Positions 26,445 to 35,508 are shown, numbered from the stretch's first letter. The stretch: DNA of 64,000 nucleotides from Nakamurella panacisegetis (GCF_900104535.1 NZ_LT629710.1:310001-374000); one strand, 5' to 3'. Notes: a model not told the origin generated them from the sequence alone. Numbers and translations: made by a program.

Positions 26445-27927
26445 ATGTTGGTTCCTGACCGGATCCCAGGGCCTCTACGGCCCCGAGACTCTGGACCAGG
26501 TGGCCGCCCAGTCGGCGGAGATCGCGCGGCAGTTGGACGCCAGCCCGGACCTGGCCGTACCGGTGGTGTTCAAGCCGGTGCTGACCAACGCCGATACCAT
26601 CCGCCGGGTGATGCTGGACGCGAACTCTGACGACAACTGTGTCGGCGTCATCATCTGGATGCACACGTTCTCGCCGGCCAAGATGTGGATCAACGGGCTC
26701 GACGCGCTGCGCAAGCCGTTGCTGCATCTGCACACCCAGGCCAATGTCGATCTCCCGTGGGCCGAGATCGACATGGACTTCATGAATCTGAACCAGGCCG
26801 CGCACGGTGACCGCGAGGTCGGGTACATCCAGACCCGGCTCGGGGTGGCCCGCAAGACCGTCGCCGGTCACGTCAGCAATCCACGCGTCACGGCTCGGAT
26901 CGGCGCCTGGCAGCGGGCGGCGGTCGGCGCGACGGCGGTCCGCCGGCTCAAGCTGGCCCGGTTCGGCGACAACATGCGGGACGTGGCCGTCACCGAGGGC
27001 GACAAGGTGGAGGCCCAGCGCCGGTTCGGCGTATCGGTGAACACCTACGCCGTCAACGATCTGGTCGAGGTGGTCGACGACGTTCCGGCCGCGGCGGTCG
27101 ACGATCTGATCGAGACCTACCTGCTCGACTACGACGTGGCCGAGGAGCTGCTCCCGGGGGGCGACCGTCATGAATCCCTGCGCTACGGAGCTCGCATCGA
27201 GGCCGGGCTGCGCCGCTTCCTGACCGACGGTGGGTTCGGCGCCTTCACCACCAACTTCGAGGACCTCGGCGGTTTGCGGCAGTTGCCCGGGCTGGCCGTG
27301 CAGCGGCTGATGGCCGACGGCTACGGCTTCGGCGGCGAGGGCGATTGGAAGACGTCGGTCATGCTGCACACGGTGAAGGCCATGGCGGCCGGCCGGCCGG
27401 GTGGGACTTCGTTCATGGAGGACTACACCTACGACTTCGGCGCGCAGCCGGCGAAGATCCTGGGCGCGCATATGCTCGAGGTCTGCCCGAGCATCGCCGC
27501 GGCCCGTCCGCGGCTGGAGATCCACCCGCTCGGCATCGGTGGACGGGAGGATCCAGTGCGTCTGGTGTTCGATGCGGCCCCGGGGCCGGCCGTCGTGGTC
27601 GGCATAGCCGACATGGGCGAGCGTTTCCGGCTGGTCGCCAACACGATCGACGTGGTGCCCCCGTCCGAGCCGCTGCCCAAGCTCCCGGTGGCCCGCGCGG
27701 TCTGGGAGCCGCACCCGGACCTGGAGACGTCGACCGAGTGCTGGCTGACCGCCGGCGGCCCGCACCACACCGTGCTGTCCTCGGCCGTCGGGGTCGAGGA
27801 ACTGGCCGACTTCGCCGAGATCATCGGTGTGGAACTGCTGCTGATCGACCAGCAGACCACCACCCGCCGCTTCTCGCAGGAACTGCGCTGGAACCAGGCT
27901 TACCACCGTCTGGCGCAAGCCCTGTGA
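26419..27927 (+). CDS. araA: L-arabinose isomerase
   Basis: This 502-aa manganese-dependent isomerase interconverts L-arabinose and L-ribulose. It begins [17 protein letters not shown], with [12 protein letters not shown] near residue 80. The metal ligands are in the [14 protein letters not shown] region (Glu about 312), in [10 protein letters not shown] (Glu about 337), and as His in AHMLEVCPS and a later [10 protein letters not shown]. It overlaps araD by 26 bp. ATG 26431 is an alternative in-frame start. Confidence 0.95.
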   Translation: MGTPMAIRECWFLTGSQGLYGPETLDQVAAQSAEIARQLDASPDLAVPVVFKPVLTNADTIRRVMLDANSDDNCVGVIIWMHTFSPAKMWINGLDALRKPLLHLHTQANVDLPWAEIDMDFMNLNQAAHGDREVGYIQTRLGVARKTVAGHVSNPRVTARIGAWQRAAVGATAVRRLKLARFGDNMRDVAVTEGDKVEAQRRFGVSVNTYAVNDLVEVVDDVPAAAVDDLIETYLLDYDVAEELLPGGDRHESLRYGARIEAGLRRFLTDGGFGAFTTNFEDLGGLRQLPGLAVQRLMADGYGFGGEGDWKTSVMLHTVKAMAAGRPGGTSFMEDYTYDFGAQPAKILGAHMLEVCPSIAAARPRLEIHPLGIGGREDPVRLVFDAAPGPAVVVGIADMGERFRLVANTIDVVPPSEPLPKLPVARAVWEPHPDLETSTECWLTAGGPHHTVLSSAVGVEELADFAEIIGVELLLIDQQTTTRRFSQELRWNQAYHRLAQAL

Positions 27928-29195
27928 CCACCGACCCGACGACGGTGGAGCGGACCAACTGGGCCGGCAACGTCACCTTCTCCGCGGCCCGCTTCCACGG
28001 CCCGACGAGCGTTCCGGAACTGCAGCGGATCGTCGCCGGGGCCCGGGCGGTGCGCACCCTGGGTTCGGGGCATTCCTTCAACCGGATCGCCGACACCGCC
28101 GGCGACCTGGTCTCGGTGTCCGGCCTGCCCACCGTGCTGGAACTGGACTCGGCCGCGGGGCAGGTGAAGGTCAGCGCCGGCACCCGCTACGGCGAACTGG
28201 GACGCTTCCTGCAGCGGCAGGGCTTCGCGTTGCACAACACCGGTTCGCTGCCGCACATCTCGGTGGCCGGCGCCAGCGCCACCGGAACCCACGGATCCGG
28301 GGTCGGCAACGGCAATCTGGCCACTATCGTGTCCGCGATCGAGATCGTGGGGCCGGGCGGTGACCTCGTTTCGCTGAGCCGCCGCGCCGACGGCGAGCCG
28401 TTCAACGGGATGGTGCTGGCCCTGGGGGCCCTGGGCGTCATGACGTCACTGACCCTGGAGGTGGTGCCGACCTTCGACATCCGCCAGGACGTCTTCGAGG
28501 AGCTGAACGCCACGACCCTGGACGAGCACTTCCAGGAGATCATGGCCTCGGGCTACAGCGTCAGCGTCTTCACCGACTGGACCACCCCGGGGCGCTACCA
28601 GGTCTGGCGGAAGTCCAGAGTGGACGCGTTCACCGGCACCGACGACTTCTTCGGCGGTATACCGGCGGCGGTCGACGTCAACCCGGTGCCCGGCATGCCG
28701 GGCGAGAACGCCACCGCCCAACTCGGTGTGCCCGGGCCGTGGAACGAGCGCCTCCCGCACTTCCGGCTCGAATTCACCCCGAGCAGCGGCGACGAGTTGC
28801 AGGCCGAATACCTGTTGCCCCTGGCTCAGGCGGCGGCTGCCCGGCAGGCGCTGGAGGAGATCTCGTCGCTGATCGCTCCGGTGCTGATGATCTCCGAGTT
28901 CCGGGCCATCGCGGGCGACGATCTGTGGATCAGCCCGAGTCACCGGCAGGACAGCGTGGCCTTCCATTTCACGTTCCGGCCGGATCCGGTGGCGCTGGCG
29001 CCGGTGACGGCGGCGATCGAGGCCGCCCTGGCGCCGTTCGGCGCCCGTCCGCACTGGGGCAAGGTGTTCGCCACGGCCCCGGAGGTCCTGGACACGCTCT
29101 ACCCCCGGATGGACGACTTCCGAGGTCTGCTGCGCACCTACGACCCGGCCGGGAAGTTCCGCAACGAACTGGTCGAGCGGCTGATCCGGGTCTGA
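27924..29195 (+). CDS. Alditol oxidase-like FAD flavoprotein
   Basis: This 423-aa FAD-binding oxidoreductase is closest in form to actinobacterial alditol (xylitol) oxidase and to sugar-lactone oxidases. The N-terminal FAD domain holds [14 protein letters not shown] (His about 49, the covalent flavin site in alditol oxidase) and [14 protein letters not shown]. The C-terminal ALO domain ends HWGKVF...YDPAGKFRN. It would oxidise sugar alcohols with O2 to give H2O2. GTG 27924 overlaps the araA stop as GTGA, so it belongs to the arabinose operon. An arabinitol or L-arabinose-derived substrate is an inference. Confidence 0.85.
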   Translation: MTTDPTTVERTNWAGNVTFSAARFHGPTSVPELQRIVAGARAVRTLGSGHSFNRIADTAGDLVSVSGLPTVLELDSAAGQVKVSAGTRYGELGRFLQRQGFALHNTGSLPHISVAGASATGTHGSGVGNGNLATIVSAIEIVGPGGDLVSLSRRADGEPFNGMVLALGALGVMTSLTLEVVPTFDIRQDVFEELNATTLDEHFQEIMASGYSVSVFTDWTTPGRYQVWRKSRVDAFTGTDDFFGGIPAAVDVNPVPGMPGENATAQLGVPGPWNERLPHFRLEFTPSSGDELQAEYLLPLAQAAAARQALEEISSLIAPVLMISEFRAIAGDDLWISPSHRQDSVAFHFTFRPDPVALAPVTAAIEAALAPFGARPHWGKVFATAPEVLDTLYPRMDDFRGLLRTYDPAGKFRNELVERLIRV

Positions 29196-29212
29196 CTCCC
29201 CCGATTCCCAGG

Positions 29213-29240
29213 GCGGCCGCCGGCTGGTGCCGGCGGCCGC
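29213..29240. terminator. Perfect 12-bp hairpin after the arabinose operon
   Basis: GCGGCCGCCGGC (29213-29224) and GCCGGCGGCCGC (29229-29240) pair perfectly around TGGT. It lies between convergent genes and can end both the arabinose operon and the tiny Lys-rich gene. No U tract is present. Confidence 0.75.
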
Positions 29241-29259
29241 GTCCCGGGAGGGTCGGAGC

Positions 29260-29310
29260 TCACTTCTTCTTGCTCTTCTTGCCCTTCTTCTTGTCCTTCT
29301 TCTTCGCCAT
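29260..29310 (-). CDS. 16-aa lysine-rich micropeptide
   Basis: Minus-strand ATG 29310 opens a 16-codon frame. The peptide is MAKKKDKKKGKKSKKK: twelve lysines, one aspartate. A textbook AAAGGAGG lies 7 nt before the ATG, and a strong hairpin follows the stop, so the unit has all parts of a real gene. Similar tiny KKK-rich peptides exist in other actinobacteria to my knowledge, with no assigned role. Binding to RNA, DNA or acidic membrane lipid is plausible but unproven. It is divergent from a small HTH gene. Confidence 0.6.
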   Translation of the reverse strand: MAKKKDKKKGKKSKKK

Positions 29311-29385
29311 GTTCGCCTCCTTTCGCTCCGGGTGGCCGATCGGGCGGCCACCGCACTCGTCTCGAATGCCGACAGTCAAGCATCC

Positions 29386-29403
29386 GTTGACGATGACGTC
29401 AAC
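29386..29403. promoter_or_regulatory. Inverted repeat with extra GTTGAC half-sites
   Basis: GTTGACG-ATGA-CGTCAAC is a perfect 7-bp inverted repeat. Further half-sites ATTGAC and GTTGAC follow to 29437. The cluster fills the divergent promoter region between the Lys-rich peptide and the HTH gene and may be an operator; the last GTTGAC also sits where a -35 box would be. Confidence 0.5.
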
Positions 29404-29453
29404 ATACCATTGACCCCGACGGCAACTACTCGTTGACGCCGAAACGACACGGG

Positions 29454-29459
29454 TAGGCT
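29454..29459 (+). promoter_or_regulatory. -10 hexamer TAGGCT, leaderless HTH gene
   Basis: TAGGCT lies 6 nt before GTG 29466, with GTTGAC (29432-29437) 16 bp upstream as a possible -35. This is the best-formed leaderless promoter in the window. Confidence 0.6.
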
Positions 29460-29465
29460 ACGACG

Positions 29466-29702
29466 GTGCCGGAGCCCACCCACGCGAAGCGCGTCGCCCG
29501 CGCGGTCGAAGCACTCCGCGAGGTGGCGGATCCATTGGTCCGCCTTGACGCCGTCCGGGCGGCCCTGGAACAGCTGGAGGAACTCGAGGCCTCCACCGTC
29601 GCCGAGGCCAGAGCCGCCGGTGCGACCTGGGGGCAGGTCGGAGCGATCTACGGCCTCACCAAACAGGGTGCTCAGCAACGCTTCCGGACGAGAGAGTCCT
29701 GA
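29466..29702 (+). CDS. Small HTH protein (sigma-70 region 4-like)
   Basis: This 78-aa protein has an N-terminal helical region (AVRAALEQLEELEASTVAEARAAG). The C-terminal helix-turn-helix ATWGQVGAIYGLTKQGAQQRF is of the kind shared by sigma region 4 and small actinobacterial regulators. It lacks any effector domain. It may bind the GTTGAC repeats in its own promoter and control the divergent Lys-rich peptide. The function is not known. Confidence 0.7.
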   Translation: MPEPTHAKRVARAVEALREVADPLVRLDAVRAALEQLEELEASTVAEARAAGATWGQVGAIYGLTKQGAQQRFRTRES

Positions 29703-29707
29703 CCGTC

Positions 29708-29726
29708 CGGGCCCGCCGCGGGCCCG
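29708..29726. terminator. CGGGCCCG hairpin terminator
   Basis: CGGGCCCG-CCG-CGGGCCCG is a perfect 8-bp stem with a 3-nt loop. It lies in the 51-bp gap between the convergent HTH and SDR genes. No T run follows. Confidence 0.55.
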
Positions 29727-29753
29727 ACGAACCGTGACCGCCCGGCCTCCGGC

Positions 29754-30482
29754 TCAGCGGCTGGTGTAACCACCGTCGATGGGCAACGAGACCCCGCTGA
29801 TCATGGCCGAGGCGTCGCTGAGCAGAAACACGATCGGCCCGGCCACATCGTCCTCGGTCGCCCAGCGACCGAGCGGCATCTGCTCCAGGAAGGGCTTGCC
29901 GATGTCGTCGCGTCCCCAGTAGAAGTTCGACATGTCCGTCATGACGACGGTCGGATTCACACTGTTGACCCGGATGCCGTACCGGCCCAGTTCCAACGCC
30001 GAGACGCGAGTGATGTTGTCCAGCGCAGCCTTCGACGAGCCGTAGGAGACGTGGCTGGTCAGCGCGACCAGGCTGGCCTGGCTGGAGACGTTGACGATGG
30101 ATCCGCCCCGTCCGAGGCGGATCAGGGTGCGGGCGGCGTACTTGATGACCAGCAACGCACCGCGCGCGTTGATGGCGATCACCTTGTCGAACACGTCGAT
30201 GTCGGTGTCCTGGGGACTGGCGATCTCGCCTCCGAAGCCAGCGCAGTTGACCACCCCCCACAGGTCGAGCCCGTCGACCGCGTTCTTGATGCTTTCCTCG
30301 GACTCCAGGTCGAACACCAGCGGGCGGGCGGCGGTCTCGGCGACGATCTTCTCCAGGGATTCGGCCGTCCGCCCGGCGGCGATCACGTCGGCGCCCTTGG
30401 CCACGAGCTGGCGGACGGTGGCGCCGCCGATCCCTCCCCCGGCGCCGGTGACGAGGATGGTGCGTCCTTCGAATTCGGTCAT
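29754..30482 (-). CDS. Short-chain dehydrogenase (L-xylulose/dicarbonyl reductase-like)
   Basis: This 242-aa classical SDR has the Rossmann glycine motif TGAGGGIGG near residues 12-20, AGRT at the end of strand 2 (NADP preference) and NVSSQASL. The catalytic Tyr/Lys are in SYGSSKAAL, and SVNPTVVMTDM follows. That last block, together with the N-terminus, closely recalls dicarbonyl/L-xylulose reductase. In a pentose-related region it may reduce L-xylulose or another keto-sugar. Its ATG overlaps the LacI stop as TAATG, so the regulator and enzyme share a transcript. Confidence 0.88.
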   Translation of the reverse strand: MTEFEGRTILVTGAGGGIGGATVRQLVAKGADVIAAGRTAESLEKIVAETAARPLVFDLESEESIKNAVDGLDLWGVVNCAGFGGEIASPQDTDIDVFDKVIAINARGALLVIKYAARTLIRLGRGGSIVNVSSQASLVALTSHVSYGSSKAALDNITRVSALELGRYGIRVNSVNPTVVMTDMSNFYWGRDDIGKPFLEQMPLGRWATEDDVAGPIVFLLSDASAMISGVSLPIDGGYTSR

Positions 30483-31501
30483 TACGCTTGCGATCCAATC
30501 TGTTCGGTGGTTCGTGGGTGGGTGTGGGTCGGTCTGACGCGCAGCTCGACCGGCAGCAGGATCTGCCGCTTGCGGCGGGCGCCGGGCCGGTCGATGCGGT
30601 CGAACAGGCGGTCCGCGGCCGTCCGGCCGAGCAACGCCGGGTCCTGGTCGATCACGGTGACCGCGGGGGTGAGGGCCGAGGCCATCGGAAAGTCGCCGAA
30701 GCTCACCACGGTGAGATCGGTCCGACGACGGCGGTGCAGGTCCGACACCAGCGCGACCGACAGCCGCGCGTTCGACGAGAAGACCGCGGTCGGCGGCTCG
30801 TCCAGCCTCAGCAGGACGTCCAGCGAGGAACCCGGATCGCCACCGGTCCGGTCGACCAGACAGACCAGATCCTCGCGCTCGCCGATGCCGGCCCCGGCCA
30901 GCGCCGTCCGGTACCCGTCGAGCCGGCGCCCGGTGGTGACCACGGACGACCCGTCACCGAGAAATGCGATCCGGCGGTGGCCGGCGGACAGCAGGTGGGA
31001 CACGGCGACCGCCGCGCCACCCTCGTCGTCCTCGATCACGCTGTCGGCGGCGATCCGGCTCGGCGGCCGGTCGACGAAGACCAGCTCGGTGGTCTCCCGC
31101 CACGGGCGCAGGTAGGACTGGTCGGCCGACACCGGGGCGATGATCAATCCGGCCACATGACGACGCAGCAGCGCCTCCACTGCGACCTGCTCCTGGGCGG
31201 CATCGGTGCCCAGACTGGTGATCAGCACCGGGGTCGAGCGGGCCCTGGCCCGCTCCGAGATCGCCTGCACCACGGCCGCGAAGAACGCGTCGGCGATGGT
31301 CGGCACCGCGACCCCGATGGCCGTGTCCCGTCCGTTCCGGAAGGCCTGGGAGAGCATGTTGGGCACGTAGCGCAGCTCGGCGATGGCTCGCTCCACCCGC
31401 TCGCGGACGTCGGTCGAGACGTACCGGTCGCCGTTGATCACCCGCGACACCGTCTTACCGCTCACCCCGGCCAGCGCCGCGACTTCGCGCATGGTGCTCA
31501 T
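30482..31501 (-). CDS. LacI-family regulator of the SDR gene
   Basis: This 339-aa LacI-type repressor has the HTH TMREVAALAGVSGKTVSRVI, a hinge region MLSQAFRNGRDTAIGVAVP and an effector domain with PAVTVIDQDP. It is followed by the SDR gene with a 1-bp overlap. Two identical 16-bp palindromes lie 50-90 bp upstream of its ATG and are the likely autoregulatory operators. ATG 31501 is chosen because the HTH must begin within a few residues of the start; the frame is open upstream to 31582 but crosses the operators. Confidence 0.9.
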   Translation of the reverse strand: MSTMREVAALAGVSGKTVSRVINGDRYVSTDVRERVERAIAELRYVPNMLSQAFRNGRDTAIGVAVPTIADAFFAAVVQAISERARARSTPVLITSLGTDAAQEQVAVEALLRRHVAGLIIAPVSADQSYLRPWRETTELVFVDRPPSRIAADSVIEDDEGGAAVAVSHLLSAGHRRIAFLGDGSSVVTTGRRLDGYRTALAGAGIGEREDLVCLVDRTGGDPGSSLDVLLRLDEPPTAVFSSNARLSVALVSDLHRRRRTDLTVVSFGDFPMASALTPAVTVIDQDPALLGRTAADRLFDRIDRPGARRKRQILLPVELRVRPTHTHPRTTEQIGSQA

Positions 31502-31551
31502 CGACGTCCTTCCGCTGCCTGTCCGGGTGAAACTACCCCAGAGCGGCCGGT

Positions 31552-31591
31552 CTGTCACCGGTGACAGAGCAACCCCTGTCACCGGTGACAG
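31552..31591. promoter_or_regulatory. Twin 16-bp palindromic operators
   Basis: CTGTCACCGGTGACAG occurs twice, at 31552-31567 and 31576-31591, each a perfect palindrome, with centres 24 bp apart. They lie between the LacI-SDR operon and the divergent ArsR gene. The 24-bp pitch equals that of the unrelated palindrome pair at 23612-23649. Confidence 0.88.
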
Positions 31592-31617
31592 AGCAATCGC
31601 GGCGATTTCACTCTTGA

Positions 31618-31627
31618 CTTATATAAG
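31618..31627. promoter_or_regulatory. Palindrome before the second ArsR gene
   Basis: CTTATATAAG is a perfect 10-bp AT-rich palindrome inside a wider TCTT...AAGA frame, 21 bp before GTG 31649. The AT-rich site in a 70% GC region and its position suggest an ArsR operator overlapping the promoter; TTAGAT at 31637-31642 is a possible -10. Confidence 0.5.
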
Positions 31628-31648
31628 AGACGGCGATTAGATGGTCCG

Positions 31649-31996
31649 GTGCATGCGTTCGACGTCCTGGGTGATCCGGTCCGGCGCCGGATCCTGGAAC
31701 TGCTGCTGTCGGGCGAACAGACCGCCGGATCGCTCACGGCGACGATCACGGCCGAATACGGGATCAGCCAGCCCGGCGTCTCGCAGCACCTGAAGGTGCT
31801 GCGAGACAACGGATTCGCCCACGTGCGCCCGGAGGGCGCCCGCCGGCTCTACGCGGTGGCGCCGGATGCCCTGCGCGATGCGGACGCCTGGTTGGGCCGG
31901 TTCCGCCGTTTCTGGACGCCACCGCTGGATGCACTGGCCACCGAACTCGCACGGGGACGCCGCCACCCGAACCGGAAGGAAGACGAACAGCCATGA
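31649..31996 (+). CDS. ArsR-family regulator (second ArsR-AHSA1 pair)
   Basis: This 115-aa winged-helix repressor begins HAFDVLGDPVRRRILELLLSGEQTAGSL, has recognition helix QPGVSQHLKVLRDNGFAHV, and ends in an FRRFWTPPLDAL segment as in the regulator at 3585. No metal-binding cysteines are present. GTG 31649 is the start, possibly leaderless. The last codons overlap the AHSA1 start as ATGA. Confidence 0.87.
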   Translation: MHAFDVLGDPVRRRILELLLSGEQTAGSLTATITAEYGISQPGVSQHLKVLRDNGFAHVRPEGARRLYAVAPDALRDADAWLGRFRRFWTPPLDALATELARGRRHPNRKEDEQP

Positions 31997-32643
31997 TCGA
32001 CATCTCGGAACAGATCAACGCCGTCGAACGAACTGTCGGCCGCCGCACCATGGCCGCCGGCGAGGCCAGGACGGTGACCATCACCCAGACCTACCGGGCC
32101 GCGCTCGAGGACGTCTGGGACGCCTGCACGAACGCCGAACGGATCCCCCGGTGGTTCCTGCCGATCACCGGCGACCTGAGCGTCGGCGGCCACTACCAAC
32201 TCGAGGGCAACGCGGGCGGGACCGTCCAGACCTGCGATGCCCCGCATGGCTTCTCGGCCACCTGGGAGATCGGGGGCGACGTCAGCTGGATCGAACTGCG
32301 GCTGACCGCCCTGGCCGCCGACCGGACCGAGTTCCGTCTCGAGCACACGGCTCACGTCGACGATCAGCGGTGGAACGAGTTCGGCCCGGGCGCGGTCGGC
32401 ATCGGCTGGGACATGGCGCTCATCGGCCTGACCCTTCACCTGGCGTCCGGAGAGGCGGTGGACCCGACCGGAGCGATGGCCTGGATGGCGTCTCCGGCCG
32501 GACACGACTTCATCACTCGCTCCGGGAGCGCATGGTGCCAGGCGCACATTGCCGCCGGCGACGATCCGGACGCGGCGCAGGCAGCGGCCGCCCGCACCCT
32601 CGCCGCCTACACCGGGACGGAGCCGGACGCCGCCCGGTCGTGA
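31993..32643 (+). CDS. SRPBCC/AHSA1-domain protein (second pair)
   Basis: This 216-aa START-like protein has the AHSA1 domain spanning about residues 25-165, with TVTITQTYRAALEDVWDACT, RIPRWFLPITGDLSVGGHYQ and the late helix NEFGPGAVGIGWDMALIGL. A further C-terminal 60 residues hold an Ala-rich helix. It is longer than, and diverged from, the AHSA1 protein at 3119. The ligand is unknown. It is translated from the ArsR transcript by a 4-bp overlap. Confidence 0.85.
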   Translation: MIDISEQINAVERTVGRRTMAAGEARTVTITQTYRAALEDVWDACTNAERIPRWFLPITGDLSVGGHYQLEGNAGGTVQTCDAPHGFSATWEIGGDVSWIELRLTALAADRTEFRLEHTAHVDDQRWNEFGPGAVGIGWDMALIGLTLHLASGEAVDPTGAMAWMASPAGHDFITRSGSAWCQAHIAAGDDPDAAQAAAARTLAAYTGTEPDAARS

Positions 32644-32718
32644 CCGCCCGGTGGTCGTCGGTGAGGCGCGACCCCGTCGACCGGCGGGAGCAGCCGGGCC
32701 GGACATCCCGGCGGCCGG

Positions 32719-34344
32719 TCAGGCCGATTCGCCGTCCGGCGACTCGTCCGCTGGGGCCTGGCTCGCCGTGACCCCCACGGCCGGCGCGGCGGACACGGCC
32801 AGGGTGTCGCCCCGGAAGTACGGCGGTTGCGTGAGCCGCTGCAGAATCATCAGCCCGATGCCCAACGCGACGGTGCCCGCGCCCAGCAGGAACACTCCCC
32901 CGATGTTCCAGTGCGGGCTGAACGGCAGGTGCCAGACGGTGTAGCTGGCCGCGCCGGACACGTTCGGGTCCAGCCAGTCGTCGTGCAGGCTCCAGGCCAG
33001 GGCGAAGTACAGGATCAGACCGCCGGCGGTCGGCAGGATCCCGCGCATCCACAGGTTCCGGGCGCTCTGGCGCAGGGTCCGGCGGTAGTACCAGGTGCAG
33101 GCGAAACCCGTGAGGCCGTAGTAGAACGCGATCATCATCCCGAGCGCCGTCACGCAGTCGGCGATCACACTCGTCGGGTTGGCGACGTTGTTCAGGATGG
33201 CGTACAGCACGATCGACACCGCGCCGAAGGTCAGGGTCGAGACGGACGGCGTCAGGTGCCGGGGGTGCATCTTGGCGAAGACCCTCGGCAGGGCGCGATA
33301 GGTGGCCATGGCCAACGACGTCCGGGCGGTGGGCAGGATGGTGGTCTGGGTCGACGCGGCGGCCGAGGTCAGGACCATCAGCACCAGCAGGTGCGACAGG
33401 AACGAGCCGACCCAGCCCGGGCCGAACACGGCCGAGCCGAGCACCGACAGCACGTCGCCGGCGTTGTCCTGGTTGCCAAGGCCGATGCCGCTGGTCCCGA
33501 TGCCGGCGAACGACTGCGCGGCCACCGTCACCAGGGCGTAGGTGACGACCAGCAACAGGGTGGACAGCACGGCCGCGCGCCCGGGGGTGCGCGACGGGTC
33601 GGCCGTCTCCTCGTTGACCGAGACGGCGCTGTCCCAGCCCCAGTAGATGAAGATCATCAACAGCAGCCCGCGGAAGAACGCCGAGAACGAGTCGATACGG
33701 AACGGGTTCAGCCAGGACCAGGACACCCCGATGGCGCCGGTCGGCGCGTGCCCGATCCCCACCCTGACCAACGCCACGACGGCGAAGGTCAGCAGCACGA
33801 TGAGTTCCACCGCCAGCAGCACTCGCTGCAACCGGGCCGAGAGTTCGATGCCGACGTAGCAGATGCAGGTCATCAGCACGATCCAGGCGATGCCGACCAG
33901 CAGCACCCAGTTGCTGGTCGGGTCGTGACCGATGTCGTTGGCGTCGAACAGGAGGAAGACGTACTGCCCGGCCACCTGGGCCAGGCTCGACATCACCAGC
34001 AGGTCCGCGGCCAGGATGCCCCAGCCGCCGAGCCAGCCGGTGGTCGGTCCGAAGGCCCGCGTGGCCCAGGTGAACGTCGTCCCGCAGTCCGGATCGGCCT
34101 TGTTGAGCTCCGAGTAGCCGATGGCGGTGAACAGCATCGGGACGAAGGCCAGCACCACGATGGCCGGCGACTGCAGGCCGACGCCGGTGACGATGAAGCC
34201 GAGCGTGGCGGCCAGGCTGTAGGCCGGCGCCGTCGAGGCCACCCCGATGACGACGCTGGAGACGAGTCCCAGCGCCCCGCGCTTGAGTCCCTTGTCCGGC
34301 GTTATCGGCGGCGGGCCGGGTTGGGATCGCAGGTCATGGGCCAT
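32719..34344 (-). CDS. APC-superfamily amino-acid permease
   Basis: This 541-aa transporter has about 12 membrane segments and the APC signatures. The first helix is broken by VVIGVASTAPAYSLAATLGFI, and GTTFTWATRAFGPTTGWLGGWG marks helix 3. The central FIYWGWDSAVSVNEETADPSRTPGRAA motif follows. It most resembles putative actinobacterial amino-acid/polyamine permeases. The substrate is unknown. The SD is GGGAG 9 nt upstream. It is separated from the ArsR-AHSA1 pair by 75 bp and convergent with it. Confidence 0.88.
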   Translation of the reverse strand: MAHDLRSQPGPPPITPDKGLKRGALGLVSSVVIGVASTAPAYSLAATLGFIVTGVGLQSPAIVVLAFVPMLFTAIGYSELNKADPDCGTTFTWATRAFGPTTGWLGGWGILAADLLVMSSLAQVAGQYVFLLFDANDIGHDPTSNWVLLVGIAWIVLMTCICYVGIELSARLQRVLLAVELIVLLTFAVVALVRVGIGHAPTGAIGVSWSWLNPFRIDSFSAFFRGLLLMIFIYWGWDSAVSVNEETADPSRTPGRAAVLSTLLLVVTYALVTVAAQSFAGIGTSGIGLGNQDNAGDVLSVLGSAVFGPGWVGSFLSHLLVLMVLTSAAASTQTTILPTARTSLAMATYRALPRVFAKMHPRHLTPSVSTLTFGAVSIVLYAILNNVANPTSVIADCVTALGMMIAFYYGLTGFACTWYYRRTLRQSARNLWMRGILPTAGGLILYFALAWSLHDDWLDPNVSGAASYTVWHLPFSPHWNIGGVFLLGAGTVALGIGLMILQRLTQPPYFRGDTLAVSAAPAVGVTASQAPADESPDGESA

Positions 34345-34447
34345 GAACGGCTCCCGTGGGTCTGACTGGTGGTCGGCTGGTCACCAGCGTCAATCGTGCC
34401 ACCGGAGGCGGGTTCGTGCGATGCCCGGCCCGGCCCGGCCCGGGTCC

Positions 34448-35332
34448 TCAGATGTTGGAGCCGTCCGGAGGCACAGAGGCCGGCGGCTGCGACGAACCGC
34501 CGACCCCGGCCACGTGGGGGCACGACATACCGAGCGTGTAGGCCGTCATCGACAACGACCCGTAGGCGTAGCCGTCGACGAGCACATCGGTGGAATCCGA
34601 ACGGGCCTCGCCGGCCAGGCCGGCCAGGTACAGGGCCGGTATGAAGTGGTCCGGTGTCGGCACGGCCCGCCGGAAATCCGGATGTGCATCCAGGGTCGCG
34701 AACTCCGTCGGATCGGTCAGCATCCGTTCCTTGGCCTCCTCGTCGAACCGCTGGGCCCAGTCGAATCCGTCGTCGGCCAGCTTCCAGTTCATCCCACTCA
34801 GGTTGTGCACCACGTTGCCGCTGGCCACGATGAGCACCCCTCGGTCTCGTAGGGGGGCCAGCTTCGCGCCGAGTTCCAGGTGATGGTCCAGCGGCTTGTC
34901 GGCGTTGATGCTCAGCTGCACCACCGGTATGGAGGCATCGGGGAAGGCGTGGGCCAGGACCGACCACGTCCCGTGATCGATGCCCCAACTGTCGACGTCC
35001 GCCCCGACCCAGGTCGGATGGACGACGTCACTCACCTCCGTGGCCAGTTCGGGCAGACCGGGCGCGGGATATTGCACCTGGAACAGTTCGGGCGGGAATC
35101 CGTAGAAGTCGTGGATCGTTCGCGGCCGCGGCATTGCGGTCACGGCCGTCGCGTTGATGTACCAATGCGCGCTGACGACCAGAATGGCTCGAGGCCGGGG
35201 CACGGCCTGGCCGAATGCCCTCCAGGCGGTGGTGTAGCGATTCACTTCCAGTGCGTTCATCGGATTGCCGTGGCCGATGAACGCCGCGGGCATAGGACGG
35301 TCCGCAGCGGTGGAGTTCTGTCCCGTCGTCAT
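34448..35332 (-). CDS. Extradiol dioxygenase, 4,5-DOPA dioxygenase (YgiD/LigB) family
   Basis: This 294-aa class III extradiol-type dioxygenase belongs to the DODA/YgiD family. The metal-ligand motifs are visible in order: [12 protein letters not shown] (His about 21), VVSAHWYIN (His about 56), [12 protein letters not shown] (His about 120) and [12 protein letters not shown] (His about 178). The family opens catechol rings of DOPA-like substrates; the bacterial role is uncertain. The start ATG 35332 has GGAG upstream. A possible -10 TAGCGT lies 15 nt before the ATG. The gap 35333-35508 up to the lon operator also holds a GTTCGCC-caa-GGCGAAC hairpin (35456-35472) of unknown use. Confidence 0.88.
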   Translation of the reverse strand: MTTGQNSTAADRPMPAAFIGHGNPMNALEVNRYTTAWRAFGQAVPRPRAILVVSAHWYINATAVTAMPRPRTIHDFYGFPPELFQVQYPAPGLPELATEVSDVVHPTWVGADVDSWGIDHGTWSVLAHAFPDASIPVVQLSINADKPLDHHLELGAKLAPLRDRGVLIVASGNVVHNLSGMNWKLADDGFDWAQRFDEEAKERMLTDPTEFATLDAHPDFRRAVPTPDHFIPALYLAGLAGEARSDSTDVLVDGYAYGSLSMTAYTLGMSCPHVAGVGGSSQPPASVPPDGSNI

Positions 35333-35508
35333 GCCGTCTCCGTCTGAACGCTAGATTCTCGGCCCCGGTGAGCACCCCCAACGATATTTCACCCTCGATG
35401 TACGGGCCCACCGTCACTCCCGCGCCGGTGATCGGCGGCTGGGTGGCTCGGCGTCGTTCGCCCAAGGCGAACGCGGAACCCATAGGGAACAAACGACACT
35501 CGCCGAGC

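Noticed and set aside
26299-27918. 539-aa open frame antisense to araA
   Set aside because: araA is unmistakable; the antisense frame is a shadow without domain signals.
35456-35472. Hairpin GTTCGCC-caa-GGCGAAC as a lon terminator or riboswitch
   Set aside because: Too short to classify and not after a gene end; left as an unexplained palindrome upstream of lon.
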